Part shown: positions 55,868-64,000 of the stretch, one piece after another
Layout: each line of letters opens with the position of its first letter
How positions within the stretch are numbered: the stretch's first letter is position 1
Source: Metapseudomonas resinovorans DSM 21078
Lineage (GTDB): Bacteria > Pseudomonadota > Gammaproteobacteria > Pseudomonadales > Pseudomonadaceae
Assembly (NCBI RefSeq): GCF_000423545.1
Contig: NZ_KE384034.1
Coordinates: forward strand, 6,991 to 70,990
DNA: 64,000 nt
Direction: 5' to 3'
Notes under the pieces: model-generated
What the model saw: only the letters and a program-made list of their open reading frames with translations
Told to the model about the DNA's origin: nothing
Database searches by the model: none
Program-made: the position numbers and the translations under genes

Positions 55868-57904
55868 ATGGAGCTCAAGTCCCGCAAGCCCATGTTGCGT
55901 TTCGCACCCGCCAAGGCAGGTTTCGCCTTCGCCGGTATCCTGCCGCTGCTGGTAGCCGCCCAGGCCCAGGCGGTGGAGTTCAGCTTCGCCAACGACGAAA
56001 TTTCCGGGTCCCTGGATACCACGGTCTCCTACGGCCAACTCTGGCGCGTACAGGGCCAGGACAAGACCAACAACGACATCAACACCAACGACGGTAACCG
56101 CAACTTCGATACCGGCCTGGTCTCCGAGGTTTACAAGATCACTTCCGACCTGGAAGCGACCTACAAGAATTACGGCATGTTCGTTCGTGGCACTGCGTTC
56201 TATGACACTCAGATCATGGACAAGCGCAATGACTACTACGACAACAACAACCCGGTGCAGCCGAGCCAGAACTTCCCGAAGGATGACAGCTTCACCTACG
56301 AAACCCGCCACAAGGCCGGCCGTGACGCGCAGATCCTCGACGCCTACCTCTACGGCAACTGGGACGTGGCCGACATGCCGGTCACCGGCCGTATCGGCAA
56401 GCAGGTGTTCAACTGGGGTGAGGGCATCTTCTACCGCGGTGGCGTAAACACCACCAACCCGGTGGACGCCGCCAAGTTCCGCCTGCCGGGCTCCGAGTTG
56501 AAGGAAGTGCTGGTGCCGGTGGAAGCCCTGAGCTTCAACCTCGGCCTGACCGAGAACCTGTCGATGGAAACCTTCTACCAGTGGAATTGGAAGGAATCGG
56601 CCATCGACCCGGTGGGGACCTACTACTCCGAGACCGACCTCTTTGCCGATGGTGGCAATACCGCCTACTCGACTCAGCCCGCGCTGCAGCCGCTTGCGCC
56701 GCTTTATGGTGGCCTGAGCGCCGCAGGTATAGGCGGCCTTCAGGGCGGCCGCAACGTCGACGCCAATGGCGTGATCAAGGTGGCCTCGATTGGCCCGGAC
56801 ATCAACGCCAAGAACGACGGTCAGTTCGGTGTGGCTTTCCGCTATATCGCTGAAGAACTGAACTCCACCGAGTTCGGCTTCTACTTCGTCAACTACCACG
56901 CCAAAGAACCGACCATCGCCGCCAACCTGGGCGACTATTCCGGTTTGAACCTGGCCCAGATCGCGGGCCAGTCGGCTACCGCCCTGGCGCCTCAGGTTCA
57001 GCGAGCCGTTGCCGCCCAGGCAGGTATCTCGGTTGCCCAACTGCAGGCCGTGCTGGCCAACCCTGCCCTGAACCCAAATCTTGCGCGGGCTTACTCCAGC
57101 GCCCTGACTACGGCAGCTACCACCGCTGCGGGTGGCCTGGCGACTATCGACGTAGCGAACGCCGTGCAAGCACAGCGTGAGTACGCCGAAGACATCCGCA
57201 TGTACGGCTTCAGCTTCAACACCACCGTGGGCGACGCCTCGGTCTTCGGTGAGCTGGCCTACCGTCCGAACCTGCCGATTGGCGTCGCTACTACCAACGA
57301 CCTGCTGGGCGACCTGCTGCTTCAAGCCCCGCAACTGGCATCCGGCCGCATCGTCAACATCGGCGGCCAGGACGTGCAACTGGGTGACTCGATCCACAAC
57401 TATGAGCGCGTAGAAGCCTTTAACACCTCCTTGGGTACGATCTACAACTTCGGTCCGTCGCTGTCCTTCGACTCCCTGATCGGCGTGGCGGAGCTGGCTT
57501 CCGAGCACCTGCGCGGCAGCGACCTGCAGTACACCGCGTTCAACGGCCAGAAGCGCTACTACTCCGGCCGTGGCAACAACTCCTACGTTTCCGGCGGCGA
57601 GCGTGACGATCAGGTCAACAAGAACGCCTATGGCTACACCCTGCTGATGTCCGGTACCTGGAACGACGTTTACGCGGGCGTCAACGTTTCGCCCTACGTC
57701 GTCTACAAGGATGACTTCGAGGGCAACTCCTACCAGACCGGCAGCTTCATCGAAGGTCGCAAGGCCTACACCGTCGGCGTCAAGGCGACCTACCTGAACA
57801 GCCTGGAAGCCGAGCTGCAGTACACCGAGTTCTACGGTGGCGGCCAGAACAACTCGGTTCGTGACCGCGACAACATCGGTGTCAACGTCAAGTACTCCTT
57901 CTAA
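55868..57904 (+). CDS. DUF1302 outer-membrane beta-barrel protein
   Basis: A 678-aa exported protein. The signal peptide (about 1-35) ends at VAAQAQA-VEFSF, and the last residue is Phe (NVKYSF), the outer-membrane insertion signal. The chain is beta-rich with many alternating strands and aromatic residues, and matches the DUF1302 family, large barrels often encoded with DUF1329 proteins. The central NQ-, A- and T-rich region (about 370-430, LAQIAGQSATALAPQVQ) may be an extracellular loop or plug. It is the first gene of the unit behind the sigma-54 promoter; CGGAG lies about 11 nt before the start. I infer passage of a hydrophobic compound across the outer membrane. Confidence 0.85.
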   Translation: MELKSRKPMLRFAPAKAGFAFAGILPLLVAAQAQAVEFSFANDEISGSLDTTVSYGQLWRVQGQDKTNNDINTNDGNRNFDTGLVSEVYKITSDLEATYKNYGMFVRGTAFYDTQIMDKRNDYYDNNNPVQPSQNFPKDDSFTYETRHKAGRDAQILDAYLYGNWDVADMPVTGRIGKQVFNWGEGIFYRGGVNTTNPVDAAKFRLPGSELKEVLVPVEALSFNLGLTENLSMETFYQWNWKESAIDPVGTYYSETDLFADGGNTAYSTQPALQPLAPLYGGLSAAGIGGLQGGRNVDANGVIKVASIGPDINAKNDGQFGVAFRYIAEELNSTEFGFYFVNYHAKEPTIAANLGDYSGLNLAQIAGQSATALAPQVQRAVAAQAGISVAQLQAVLANPALNPNLARAYSSALTTAATTAAGGLATIDVANAVQAQREYAEDIRMYGFSFNTTVGDASVFGELAYRPNLPIGVATTNDLLGDLLLQAPQLASGRIVNIGGQDVQLGDSIHNYERVEAFNTSLGTIYNFGPSLSFDSLIGVAELASEHLRGSDLQYTAFNGQKRYYSGRGNNSYVSGGERDDQVNKNAYGYTLLMSGTWNDVYAGVNVSPYVVYKDDFEGNSYQTGSFIEGRKAYTVGVKATYLNSLEAELQYTEFYGGGQNNSVRDRDNIGVNVKYSF

Positions 57905-57967
57905 GCCCAACAAGAACTACACGGGCGTCCCTAGGCGCCCGATACAGACTCATCACGGAGAAACCCC

Positions 57968-59335
57968 ATGCTGAAAAAGCTTTCGCTGATTAGCGCCGCG
58001 GTTGCCCTGGCGCTGTCCGCCAGCAGTGCGCTGGCTTCGGTTTCGGCCCAGGATGTCGCCAAACTCGGCGCCAGCCTCACCCCCTTCGGCGCCGAGAAAG
58101 CCGGCAACGCCGCCGGCACCATCCCGGCCTGGACCGGTGGCATCACCCAGGCGCCGGCCGGCTACAAGTCCGGTCAGCACCATCCGGACCCGTTCCCGGA
58201 AGACAAGCCGCTGTTCACCATCACCAAGGCCAACCTGGACCAGTACAAGGCCAACCTGACGCCTGGTCAGATCGCCCTGTTCAACGCCTACCCGAGCAGC
58301 TTCCAGATGCCGGTCTACCAGACCCGCCGCTCCGGCTCCGCGCCGCAGTGGGTGTATGACAACGCCATCAAGAACGCCTCTGCCGCCAAGCTGCTGGACG
58401 GTGGCAACGGCTTTGCCGATGCCTACGGCAGCATCCCGTTCCCGATCCCGCAAAACGGCGTGGAAGCCCTGTGGAACCACATCACCCGCTACCGTGGCAG
58501 CTACATCGTGCGTCGCGCCTCGGAAGTGGCCGTGCAGCGCAATGGCGACTACTCCCTGGTGACTTCGCAGCAGGAAGCCCTGTTCAAGTACTACAACCCG
58601 AAAGGTTCGTACGCTGACCTGAACAACACCCTGTTCTACTACCTGTCCTTCACCAAGAGCCCGGCTCGTCTGGCCGGTGGCGCCACCCTGGTCCACGAGA
58701 CCCTCGATCAGGTGCAGGAGCCGCGTCAGGCCTGGGGTTACAACGCCGGCCAGCGTCGCGTGCGCCGTGCGCCGAACCTCGCCTACGACACGCCGATCGC
58801 TGCCGCTGACGGCCTGCGTACCGCCGATGACACCGACATGTTCAACGGTGCTCCGGACCGCTACGACTGGAAGCTGGTGGGCAAGAAGGAAATCTACATT
58901 CCGTACAACAACTACAAGGTTTCCAGCCCTGAGGTTAAGTACAAGGACCTGCTGCAACCGGGCCACCTGAACCCGGCCGTCACCCGTAACGAACTGCACC
59001 GCGTGTGGGTCGTGGAAGGCACCCTGAAGCAGGGCGCCCGCCACATCTACTCCAAGCGCACCCTGTACCTCGATGAGGACAGCTGGCAAGCCGCTGTCGT
59101 CGACCAGTACGACGGTCGTGGCGAACTGTGGCGCGTATCGGTGGCCTACCTGAAGAACTACTACGACCTGCCGACCACTTGGTCCGCGCTGGATGTGTTC
59201 CACGACCTTCAGGCCCGCCGCTACCACGTGCAGAACCTGGACAACGAAGAGCCGACCACCATCGACTTCACCCAGGCCGTGCCGGACGATGGCTACTTCA
59301 AGCCGTCTGCCCTGCGTCGCCGCGGTACTCGTTGA
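57968..59335 (+). CDS. DUF1329 periplasmic protein
   Basis: A 455-aa exported protein. The signal peptide is MLKKLSLISAAVALALSASSALA, cleaved at about residue 23. The mature part matches DUF1329, whose structures I recall as LolB/LppX-like, a fold that binds lipids. It contains LTPFGAEKAGNAAGTIPAW, PQNGVEALWNHITRYRG, PRQAWGYNAGQRRVRRAPN and HRVWVVEGTLKQGARHIYSKRTLYLDEDSW. It follows the DUF1302 gene by 63 nt and precedes a terminator. A periplasmic lipid carrier is inferred. Confidence 0.88.
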   Translation: MLKKLSLISAAVALALSASSALASVSAQDVAKLGASLTPFGAEKAGNAAGTIPAWTGGITQAPAGYKSGQHHPDPFPEDKPLFTITKANLDQYKANLTPGQIALFNAYPSSFQMPVYQTRRSGSAPQWVYDNAIKNASAAKLLDGGNGFADAYGSIPFPIPQNGVEALWNHITRYRGSYIVRRASEVAVQRNGDYSLVTSQQEALFKYYNPKGSYADLNNTLFYYLSFTKSPARLAGGATLVHETLDQVQEPRQAWGYNAGQRRVRRAPNLAYDTPIAAADGLRTADDTDMFNGAPDRYDWKLVGKKEIYIPYNNYKVSSPEVKYKDLLQPGHLNPAVTRNELHRVWVVEGTLKQGARHIYSKRTLYLDEDSWQAAVVDQYDGRGELWRVSVAYLKNYYDLPTTWSALDVFHDLQARRYHVQNLDNEEPTTIDFTQAVPDDGYFKPSALRRRGTR

Positions 59336-59354
59336 TTCCGCGACACCCCTTGGA

Positions 59355-59382
59355 AAAGGCCGCTCTTTAGAGCGGCCTTTTT
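59355..59382 (+). terminator. Rho-independent terminator after DUF1329
   Basis: AAAGGCCGCTC / GAGCGGCCTTT with a TTTA loop, followed by more Ts, 19 nt after the stop. It divides the cluster into two transcription units or attenuates the second. Confidence 0.93.
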
Positions 59383-59451
59383 CTTTGGGAGAGCAGGAGC
59401 GTCGTGTTACAGAGCGCCACCGACGCTTAACAAAACATAACGTCCCGCCGA

Positions 59452-59481
59452 TTGTGCAGGCTTTCCAAAGCTGGCTAGGAT
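59452..59481 (+). promoter_or_regulatory. Possible promoter of the Ycf48-RND unit
   Basis: TTGTGC (59452-59457) and TAGGAT (59476-59481) with an 18-nt spacer, 53 nt before the Ycf48 start. Moderate match to sigma-70. It supports separate expression from the first two genes. Confidence 0.4.
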
Positions 59482-59514
59482 TAGGGCGCTGCCTCCCTGG
59501 GTAGCGCCACCTAT

Positions 59515-59522
59515 AACAATAA
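59515..59522 (+). promoter_or_regulatory. AANAANAA motif (Hfq/Crc-type) beside the Ycf48 ribosome site
   Basis: AACAATAA, directly followed by the AGGGGAAAGG ribosome site and 12 nt before the ATG. Its position would let Hfq/Crc block translation. Same motif class as at 55833. Confidence 0.45.
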
Positions 59523-59534
59523 GGGGAAAGGTGT

Positions 59535-60623
59535 ATGAGTGAGCCCGTCATGCGGCGCACCCCGTCTGGCCTTGCCGTGGATAGCCTCGACAAGCCGACG
59601 TTCCGCTTCCACTCGCCGCTGGCCAAAGCGCTCTCGCTGTTCAGTGTGCTATCCGTCCTTGCTGTAGCCGCTGCGCCCATTACCGCATCCGCGCTGGCCG
59701 CTGATGCTCCCGTCCTCTCCATCGAATCGCCCAAGGCCGTGAGCAGCCTGCTGCTCGATGTCGCCCACGCCGGCAAGCGCCTGGTGGCTGTTGGTGACCG
59801 TGGACACATTCTCTATTCCGATGACAACGGCAAGTCCTGGACCCAGGCCAAGGTGCCTACCCGCCAGATGCTCACCGCTGTCTATTTCGTCGATGACAAG
59901 AAAGGCTGGGCCGTTGGCCACGACTCGCAGATCCTCGTCAGCGAGGACGGCGGCGCGTCCTGGAGCCTGCAGTTCGAAGACCTGCAGCGCGAAGCACCGC
60001 TGCTGGACATCTGGTTCAAGGATGCCAATACCGGCTTTGCCGTGGGCGCCTACGGTGCCCTGCTGATCACCCAGGACGGTGGCAAGAACTGGGAAGATGT
60101 CAGCGACCGCCTCGACAACGAAGACCAGTACCACCTCAATGCCATTGCCGCCGTGAAAGACACCGGTCTGTTCGTGGTGGGTGAGGCGGGCAGCATGTTC
60201 CGTTCCGCCGACTGGGGTGAGACCTGGGAGCGCCTCGAAGGCCCGTACGAGGGTTCGCTGTTCGGCGTCCTCGGAACTGCCGAGCCGGGCGTGGTGATCG
60301 CCTATGGCCTGCGTGGCCACCTGTTCCGTTCCGCGGATTTCGGCAGCACCTGGGAAACCGTGCCGCTGAAGACCAGCAACGGCGAACTGGAGTTCGGCCT
60401 GTCCGGCGGCGCGCTGCTGCCCGATGGCAGCCTGGTGGTGGTCGGACATGGCGGCAGCGTGCTGAAGAGCACCGACAATGGCCGTAGCTTCGCAGTGGTG
60501 AACCGCAGCGATCGCATGTCGCTGGCCAGTGTCATCGCCGACGAGAAAGGCAACCTGATCCTGGTGGGACAGGGCGGTGTGCGCGTAGCGTCACCGACCG
60601 GCGCCGAGCTGGGCCAACTATAA
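59535..60623 (+). CDS. Ycf48/BNR-repeat beta-propeller protein
   Basis: A 362-aa exported protein. A hydrophobic segment (about 31-50, LSLFSVLSVLAVAAAPI) is a signal or anchor after an unusually long N-terminal region. The body is a beta-propeller of repeated units of the form G-D-R-G-x-I-L-Y-S-D-D-N-G-K-S-W, seen as GDRGHILYSDDNGKSW, GHDSQILVSEDGGASW, GAYGALLITQDGGKNW, GEAGSMFRSADWGETW, GLRGHLFRSADFGSTW and GHGGSVLKSTDNGRSF, similar to photosystem assembly factor Ycf48. In this setting it is probably a periplasmic assembly factor or partner of the RND protein 19 nt downstream. Start at 59535 with GGGGAAAGG upstream. Confidence 0.88.
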   Translation: MSEPVMRRTPSGLAVDSLDKPTFRFHSPLAKALSLFSVLSVLAVAAAPITASALAADAPVLSIESPKAVSSLLLDVAHAGKRLVAVGDRGHILYSDDNGKSWTQAKVPTRQMLTAVYFVDDKKGWAVGHDSQILVSEDGGASWSLQFEDLQREAPLLDIWFKDANTGFAVGAYGALLITQDGGKNWEDVSDRLDNEDQYHLNAIAAVKDTGLFVVGEAGSMFRSADWGETWERLEGPYEGSLFGVLGTAEPGVVIAYGLRGHLFRSADFGSTWETVPLKTSNGELEFGLSGGALLPDGSLVVVGHGGSVLKSTDNGRSFAVVNRSDRMSLASVIADEKGNLILVGQGGVRVASPTGAELGQL

Positions 60624-60642
60624 GAAAAGGCGGAGAGTTTCG

Positions 60643-63018
60643 ATGAGTACCCATCACCAGGACAAGGCGACCTTCCTGGAGCGCCTGATCTTCAACAACC
60701 GGCCGGCAGTGATCGTCATCTGCCTGCTGGTCAGCGTTTTTCTCTTCTGGCAGGCCATGCAGGTGCGGCCGTCTACCAGCTTCGAGAAGATGATTCCGCT
60801 GCATCATCCCTACATCCAGAAGATGCTCGAGCATCGCAATGACCTTGCCAACCTTGGCAACACCGTTCGTATCTCGGTGGAAGCGGTCAACGGCGACATC
60901 TTCTCCAAGGAGTACATGGAGACCCTGCGGCAGATCCACGACGAGGTGTTCTACATCTCCGGTGTGGATCGTTCCGGCCTGAAGTCCCTGTGGAGCCCGA
61001 GCGTTCGCTGGACCGAAGTGACCGAGGAAGGCTTTGCCGGCGGCGAGGTCATCCCGCAGACCTACGACGGTTCCCCGGATAGTCTGGAAGAGCTACGCAA
61101 CAACGTACTCAAGTCCGGCCAGATCGGCCGCCTGGTCGCCAACAACTTCAAGTCGAGCATCATCGATGTGCCGCTGCTGGAGTCCTATCCGGACCCGAAC
61201 GACCAGGGCAAGCTGCTGAAGCTGGACTACCGCCAGTTCTCCCATGAACTGGAAGAGAAGATCCGCGACAAGTATCAGGCCCAGAACCCCAATGTGAAGG
61301 TCCATGTCGTGGGCTTCGCGAAGAAGGTGGGTGACCTGATCGACGGCCTGATCATGGTGGTGATGTTCTTCGGCATCGCCTTCCTGATTACCCTGGTGCT
61401 GCTCTACTGGTTCACCTGGTGTATCCGCAGCACCATCGCCGTGCTCATCACCACGCTGGTGGCAGTGGTCTGGCAGTTGGGGCTGATGCACAGCGTGGGC
61501 TTTGGCCTCGACCCGTACTCGATGCTGGTGCCGTTCCTGATCTTCGCCATCGGTATTTCCCACGGCGTGCAGAAGATCAACGGTATCGCCCTGCAATCCA
61601 GCGACGCCGACAACGCCCTGACCGCTGCGCGGCGGACGTTCCGCCAGCTGTTCCTGCCGGGCATGATCGCCATCCTCGCTGACGCCGTGGGCTTCATCAC
61701 CCTGCTGATCATCGATATCGGAGTGATCCGCGAGCTGGCCATCGGCGCCTCCATCGGTGTGGCGGTGATTGTGTTCACCAACCTGATCCTGCTGCCGGTC
61801 GCCATCTCCTATGTCGGCATCAGCAAGAAGGCCATCGAGCGCAGCAAGAAGGACGCGGTGCGTGATCATCCGTTCTGGCGCCTGCTGTCCAACTTCGCTC
61901 ATCCGGTTGTTGCACCGATCTCCGTGGTCATCGCCCTGATCGCCTTCGGTGGCGGCCTGTGGTACGGCCAGAACCTGAAGATCGGCGACCTCGACCAGGG
62001 CGCTCCGGAACTGCGTCCGGACTCGCGTTACAACCAGGACAACAACTTCATCATCAACAACTACTCCACCAGCTCCGATGTGCTGGTAGTCATGGTCAAG
62101 ACCGGCCCCGAGGGCTGCTCGACCCATGAGGCCCTGGCGCCGGTGGATGAACTGATGTGGAAGATGGAGAACACGCCGGGCGTGCAATCGGCCATCTCCA
62201 TGGTCACCGTCTCCAAGCAGGTGATCAAAGGGATGAACGAAGGCAACCTGAAGTGGGAAACCCTGTCGCGCAACCAGGACGTCCTGAACAACTCCATCAG
62301 CCGTGCCGAGGGTCTGTACAACTCCGACTGCTCCCTGGCACCGGTGCTGGTGTTCCTCAACGACCACAAGGCCGAGACCCTGACGCGTGCAGTCACGGCG
62401 GTGGAAGAGTTCGCCAAGGAGCACAACAAGGATGGCCTGCAGTTCCTGCTGGCGGCCGGTAACGCCGGTATCGAAGCGGCCACCAACGAGGTGATCGCCG
62501 AGGCCGAGCTGACCATCCTGATCCTGGTGTACATCTGCGTTGCCGTGATGTGCCTGATCACCTTCCGCTCCATCGCGGCCACCCTGTGCATCGTGCTGCC
62601 GCTGATCCTCACTTCGGTGCTGGGCAACGCGCTGATGGCCTGGCTGGGTATCGGCGTTAAGGTGGCCACCCTGCCGGTGATCGCCTTGGGCGTGGGTATC
62701 GGTGTCGACTACGGCATCTACATCTACAGCCGCCTGGAAAGCTTCCTGCGTGCTGGCCTACCGCTGCAGGAGGCGTACTACCAGACCCTGAAGTCCACCG
62801 GCAAGGCCGTGCTCTTCACCGGTCTCTGCCTGGCCATCGGGGTTGCCACCTGGATGTTCTCGGCCATCAAGTTCCAGGCCGATATGGGTCTGATGCTGAC
62901 CTTCATGCTCCTCTGGAACATGTTCGGTGCCCTGTGGCTGCTGCCGGCCCTGGCGCGCTTCCTGATCAAGCCCGAGAAGCTGGCGGGCAAGGTTGGTGGT
63001 TCGCTGCTGGCGCACTAA
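60643..63018 (+). CDS. RND/MMPL family inner-membrane transporter
   Basis: A 791-aa RND-superfamily protein of the MMPL/HpnN type with about 12 membrane helices in two halves. Helix 1 (about 24-42) is followed by a large periplasmic loop (43-230), helices 2-6 (about 238-395), helix 7 (about 425-445), a second periplasmic loop (446-620) and helices 8-12. The second half keeps the proton-relay motif GVGIGVDYGIYIYSRL with Asp689-Tyr690, while the matching place in the first half reads IGISHGVQ (Ser306-His307). It is 19 nt after the Ycf48 gene. It probably exports or moves a lipid-like molecule toward the periplasmic partners encoded next to it. Confidence 0.88.
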   Translation: MSTHHQDKATFLERLIFNNRPAVIVICLLVSVFLFWQAMQVRPSTSFEKMIPLHHPYIQKMLEHRNDLANLGNTVRISVEAVNGDIFSKEYMETLRQIHDEVFYISGVDRSGLKSLWSPSVRWTEVTEEGFAGGEVIPQTYDGSPDSLEELRNNVLKSGQIGRLVANNFKSSIIDVPLLESYPDPNDQGKLLKLDYRQFSHELEEKIRDKYQAQNPNVKVHVVGFAKKVGDLIDGLIMVVMFFGIAFLITLVLLYWFTWCIRSTIAVLITTLVAVVWQLGLMHSVGFGLDPYSMLVPFLIFAIGISHGVQKINGIALQSSDADNALTAARRTFRQLFLPGMIAILADAVGFITLLIIDIGVIRELAIGASIGVAVIVFTNLILLPVAISYVGISKKAIERSKKDAVRDHPFWRLLSNFAHPVVAPISVVIALIAFGGGLWYGQNLKIGDLDQGAPELRPDSRYNQDNNFIINNYSTSSDVLVVMVKTGPEGCSTHEALAPVDELMWKMENTPGVQSAISMVTVSKQVIKGMNEGNLKWETLSRNQDVLNNSISRAEGLYNSDCSLAPVLVFLNDHKAETLTRAVTAVEEFAKEHNKDGLQFLLAAGNAGIEAATNEVIAEAELTILILVYICVAVMCLITFRSIAATLCIVLPLILTSVLGNALMAWLGIGVKVATLPVIALGVGIGVDYGIYIYSRLESFLRAGLPLQEAYYQTLKSTGKAVLFTGLCLAIGVATWMFSAIKFQADMGLMLTFMLLWNMFGALWLLPALARFLIKPEKLAGKVGGSLLAH

Positions 63019-63035
63019 GCCTGATCAGCTGGATG

Positions 63036-63066
63036 AAAAACCGCGGCCCAGGCCGCGGTTTTTTTT
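63036..63066 (+). terminator. Rho-independent terminator after the RND gene
   Basis: AACCGCGGCC / GGCCGCGGTT around CA, preceded by A-tract and followed by TTTTTT, 18 nt after the stop. Strong; the A-tract also makes it usable from the minus strand. Confidence 0.95.
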
Positions 63067-63092
63067 ATGCGCGTGGATTGTTGTGACTACCC

Positions 63093-63175
63093 GTAGGTTG
63101 CGGCAGAGCGCAGCTAAGCCCAACGATCCTGGTCGAACCCCTACGTTGGGCCTCGCAAAGCTCGGACCAACCTAC
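63093..63175. repeat. Interspersed inverted repeat (GTAGGTTG-type)
   Basis: An 83-nt element bounded by GTAGGTTG and CAACCTAC, with an inner dyad GCCCAACG (63118-63125) / CGTTGGGC (63144-63151). Elements of this style are a common family of short repeats in Pseudomonas genomes, near gene ends. Seen once here. It lies between two convergent genes. Confidence 0.7.
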
Positions 63176-63238
63176 AGCAGGCCTGCGGGCTACGGGCTGG
63201 AGCGCCCGTACAGAAAGAGAACCTGCCCTAGTTGAACC

Positions 63239-64000
63239 TCAGCGTGGATACAACGGAGGCAACTGGCTCGGTTCGCCCGTGGCTTGCTGTTCCACCTGGG
63301 GGGCGGGGAGGGCGCGGATGGCCTTCCACAGGTCTTCGCCTTGCCAGTGCTGGCCGGCTTCGCTGTAGAGGGCACCATTGAGGCCGTCCATGGCGTCGGA
63401 CAGCGGCACGAAGCGGGCGGCCATGTCGGCGAGCGTCTCCGGGTGCTGTCGAGCCCAGTTGTCCAGGGCCTGGCGGGTAGCGTGGGGGTCGTTGGATTGG
63501 CAGGCGCGGCGCAGCTCATCCAGCAGGGTACGTGGACTCGGGCCGGCCTGGACCGTGGGCAGGATCGCCGGTTGGCGGCGTGCCCTCCACCACAGGCCAA
63601 AGCCCAGCAAGGTGGTACAGGCGAGCAGGGCGCAGGCCGTTTGCCAGGGCCAGAGACGCGCGCGGTCGATTCGGCTGTCGTTCTGGGCGCCCGCAGTCGG
63701 CGCGGGAGCAGGCTCCAGCTCGGGATTGATGGCGACTTCCAGGGTGCGCGCAGCAATCTCGCTGCGCTCCACACGGTTGTCCCGGGTGTTCCACCAGGTC
63801 ACGACGACCGCTGGCAGCTCCAGGCGACCACTGGCGGTGGGCACCAGGGCCTCGCGCTCCTCACGGCTGCCGATGAGTCCGCGGTCGTCGATCTTGTTGC
63901 TTCGCTGTGGCTGGTCCGGATAGCGGCGCAGGCCCTTGGCCTGGGTCGCCGGCAGCGGTGGGATCTGGGCGCTGGAAAGACCTTCCACGTTCAACAGCAG
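63239..64000 (-). CDS. BatD-like protein, C-terminal part (runs off the window)
   Basis: At least 253 aa of a frame open to the window edge at 64000; the beginning of the gene is missing. It ends at 63239. The visible part shows a beta-rich region (RGLIGSREEREALVPTASGRLELPAVVVTWWNT), one membrane helix (about WPWQTACALLACTTLLGFGLWW), and a C-terminal helical cytosolic domain (LLDELRRACQSNDPHATRQALDNWARQ, HWQGEDLWKAIRAL). This matches the end of BatD / oxygen-tolerance proteins that act with BatA/B and a MoxR ATPase. It faces the RND cluster (convergent). Confidence 0.75.
   Translation of the reverse strand: MLLNVEGLSSAQIPPLPATQAKGLRRYPDQPQRSNKIDDRGLIGSREEREALVPTASGRLELPAVVVTWWNTRDNRVERSEIAARTLEVAINPELEPAPAPTAGAQNDSRIDRARLWPWQTACALLACTTLLGFGLWWRARRQPAILPTVQAGPSPRTLLDELRRACQSNDPHATRQALDNWARQHPETLADMAARFVPLSDAMDGLNGALYSEAGQHWQGEDLWKAIRALPAPQVEQQATGEPSQLPPLYPR

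Overview
This window is a stretch of core chromosome from a gamma-proteobacterium of the genus Pseudomonas. The evidence is high GC, a complete divergent xcpPQ / xcpRSTUVWXYZ type II secretion locus, a fimV-truA-trpF-accD-folC-cvpA-purF-metZ order like that of P. aeruginosa, and a usg-type Asd paralogue next to asd. Gene order resembles the P. aeruginosa leuC-to-pepN region, but extra or different genes (the four-gene envelope cluster at the right end, a six-PAS GGDEF-EAL protein) point to a related species rather than P. aeruginosa itself. I see no prophage, insertion sequence, integron or CRISPR array.

Left part (1-10.4 kb): tRNA-Glu; a TetR regulator with a 32-bp palindromic operator and a co-transcribed alpha/beta hydrolase; eda with an overlapping hotdog thioesterase; a small exported protein; dusC; an SDR oxidoreductase; the small heat-shock gene ibpA, with a sigma-32-type promoter and a ROSE-like RNA thermometer; a large PAS6-GGDEF-EAL protein; and a LysR regulator divergent from leuC.

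Middle (10.5-28.1 kb): amino-acid and housekeeping genes. leuC-leuD-methyltransferase-leuB, asd and its catalytic-Cys-less paralogue are followed by fimV, truA, trpF, a small unknown ORF, accD, folC, a SPOR protein, cvpA, purF and metZ, mostly tightly packed or overlapping.

Xcp locus (28.3-38.7 kb): secretin and GspC genes run leftward, and the ATPase, platform and pseudopilin genes run rightward, each overlapping or abutting the next. A three-tRNA operon (Val, Asp, Asp) with a consensus promoter and a strong terminator follows.

Right part (39.3-55.4 kb): a 28-codon acidic ORF with a perfect ribosome-binding site, an AraC regulator with a catalytically degenerate nitrilase-like gene, fadH, a coiled-coil protein, a D-cysteine desulfhydrase-like enzyme, a cyclic-nucleotide-binding/rhodanese fusion, a DUF1853 gene, then nadK, a metallophosphatase, a rhomboid protease, DUF1315, DUF2797 and pepN.

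The most interesting part is 55.5-63.1 kb. A strong sigma-54 (-24/-12) promoter with two upstream dyads precedes a DUF1302 outer-membrane barrel and a DUF1329 periplasmic protein. After a terminator come a Ycf48-type beta-propeller and an RND/MMPL inner-membrane pump. Both transcription units carry AANAANAA (Hfq/Crc-type) motifs just upstream of the first start codon. I infer a nutritionally regulated trans-envelope carrier, probably for a hydrophobic substrate. The window ends inside a BatD-like gene.
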